A DNA stretch of 64,000 nt from Streptomyces umbrinus. GTDB taxonomy: Bacteria; Actinomycetota; Actinomycetes; Streptomycetales; Streptomycetaceae. Shown piece by piece: positions 63,383 to 64,000 of the stretch (its first letter is position 1; each line of letters opens with the position of its first letter). The notes below the pieces were generated by a model. That model was not told the origin of the DNA, searched no databases, and was given only the letters and a program-made list of their open reading frames with translations. Location of the stretch: the NCBI RefSeq assembly GCF_030817415.1, contig NZ_JAUSZI010000002.1:5766001-5830000 (forward strand). The letters are read 5' to 3'. A program made the translations under genes and the position numbers.

Positions 63383-64000
63383 GTGAACCGCATGCTCAAG
63401 ACCACTGCCGTGGCCGCGACGTTCTGTGCCGTGGCCGGTGCGGGCATCGTCGGTTTCGGGGAGGCCACCGCCCAGGCGGCTCAGGCACAGACGAAGGTGC
63501 AGGTCCGGGTGCAGACGCAATCGACTTCCATCACGACCGCGCGGCACGGGCACGGGGACTCGTTCTCGGGGACCAAGAAGATCCGTGTCGGCAGCTACTC
63601 GGTCAACGTCTCGTGCTCCGGCCGCTCGGTGGACCGTAAGCCGGTGGTCGTCCTGATGGCCGGAGGGGGCGACGGGCTGGACACGATGGCCGGCCTGCAG
63701 AAGACCCTGAGCAAGAAGGCCCGGGTCTGCTCCTACGACCGGCTCGGCGAGGGCGAGAGCGACCAGCCGAACGGCACGCAGACCATCAACGACAGCTCCA
63801 GGATCCTGACGGGCGTGCTCGACCGGGTCGCCGGTGACCGCCCGGTCGTGCTGGCCGGCCACTCGCTGGGCGGACTGATCGCCGCCCGTTACGCCCCCGA
63901 CCACCGGGACAGGGTCAAGGGCCTGGTCCTGATGGACGCCACGATCCCGGCCCTCACGGCGGGCGTCTCGAAGGCGATCCCCGAGTCGGCCACCGGCATG
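63383..64000 (+). CDS. Secreted alpha/beta hydrolase (partial, runs off the window)
   Basis: The first 206 codons are present. A signal peptide (VNRMLKTTAVAATFCAVAGA, cleavage near TAQAAQA) is followed by a short linker and an alpha/beta-hydrolase fold: VVVLMAGGGDGLDTM, CSYDRLGEGESDQP and the nucleophile elbow LAGHSLGG at about residue 160. The acid and His residues lie beyond the end. GGAGG sits 6 bases before the GTG. Substrate unknown. Confidence 0.85.
   Translation, partial: MNRMLKTTAVAATFCAVAGAGIVGFGEATAQAAQAQTKVQVRVQTQSTSITTARHGHGDSFSGTKKIRVGSYSVNVSCSGRSVDRKPVVVLMAGGGDGLDTMAGLQKTLSKKARVCSYDRLGEGESDQPNGTQTINDSSRILTGVLDRVAGDRPVVLAGHSLGGLIAARYAPDHRDRVKGLVLMDATIPALTAGVSKAIPESATGM

Overview
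The window is high-GC actinobacterial chromosome, almost certainly Streptomyces. Support comes from bldC, an Lsr2-family protein, DUF3073 and DUF6274 proteins, XRE/DUF5753-DUF6879 regulator loci, a DesK/DesR-type two-component pair, scattered purine genes and frequent GTG starts. The order hrpA - bldC - valine dehydrogenase - DUF3073 - purM - purF ... purL-purQ-purS - lsr2 paralogue ... purC ... purD - dnaX - SRP RNA matches, as I remember it, the conserved core of Streptomyces chromosomes; I could not align it here. I see no rRNA, CRISPR array or replication origin.

0.2-10.7 kb: L-2-hydroxyglutarate oxidase, trmB, a PrsW-type membrane protease, an aldo/keto reductase, a LytM-type peptidase behind a c-di-AMP riboswitch, a PP2C phosphatase, initiator tRNA, and a flavin group. 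The flavin group is a RibD-like fusion, a MarR regulator and ribA, with matching palindromes in front of marR and ribA. 10.7-16 kb: an accessory patch of small unknown proteins, a minimal GntR regulator, a decayed phage-like remnant and an XRE/DUF6879 cluster, ending at tRNA-Lys.

16-25 kb: an APC permease, a DEAD-box helicase with a long Arg/Gly-rich tail, a lipoprotein, a zincin, a metallophosphoesterase, tRNA-Glu and an MFS transporter that sits between tRNA-Glu and a copy of its 3' end. 25-34 kb: tRNA-Asp, tRNA-Phe, hrpA, a second identical tRNA-Asp, a DUF6274 protein, bldC, an unknown protein, valine dehydrogenase and DUF3073.

34-57.6 kb: the purine pathway genes purM, purF, purL, purQ, purS, purC and purD, all on the minus strand. 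Among them lie a META-domain lipoprotein, a mycothiol-type enzyme, a second M23 protein, an ArsR-type regulator, the lsr2 paralogue, three tRNA-Gly genes and an ABC exporter/two-component operon whose kinase gene is frameshifted. dnaX and the SRP RNA follow.

57.9-62.4 kb: a 4.4 kb islet inserted in tRNA-Ser(GGA), bounded by a 72-bp direct repeat of the tRNA 3' end. It carries only a helicase-associated/WYL protein and a DUF234-type ATPase. A mycothiol-dependent DsbA-like oxidoreductase gene and the start of a secreted alpha/beta hydrolase close the window.

The strongest leads are this islet, a tRNA-Gly(TCC) whose D- and T-loops resemble the staphylococcal cell-wall tRNA-Gly, the MarR/flavin operator set, and the frameshifted histidine kinase.
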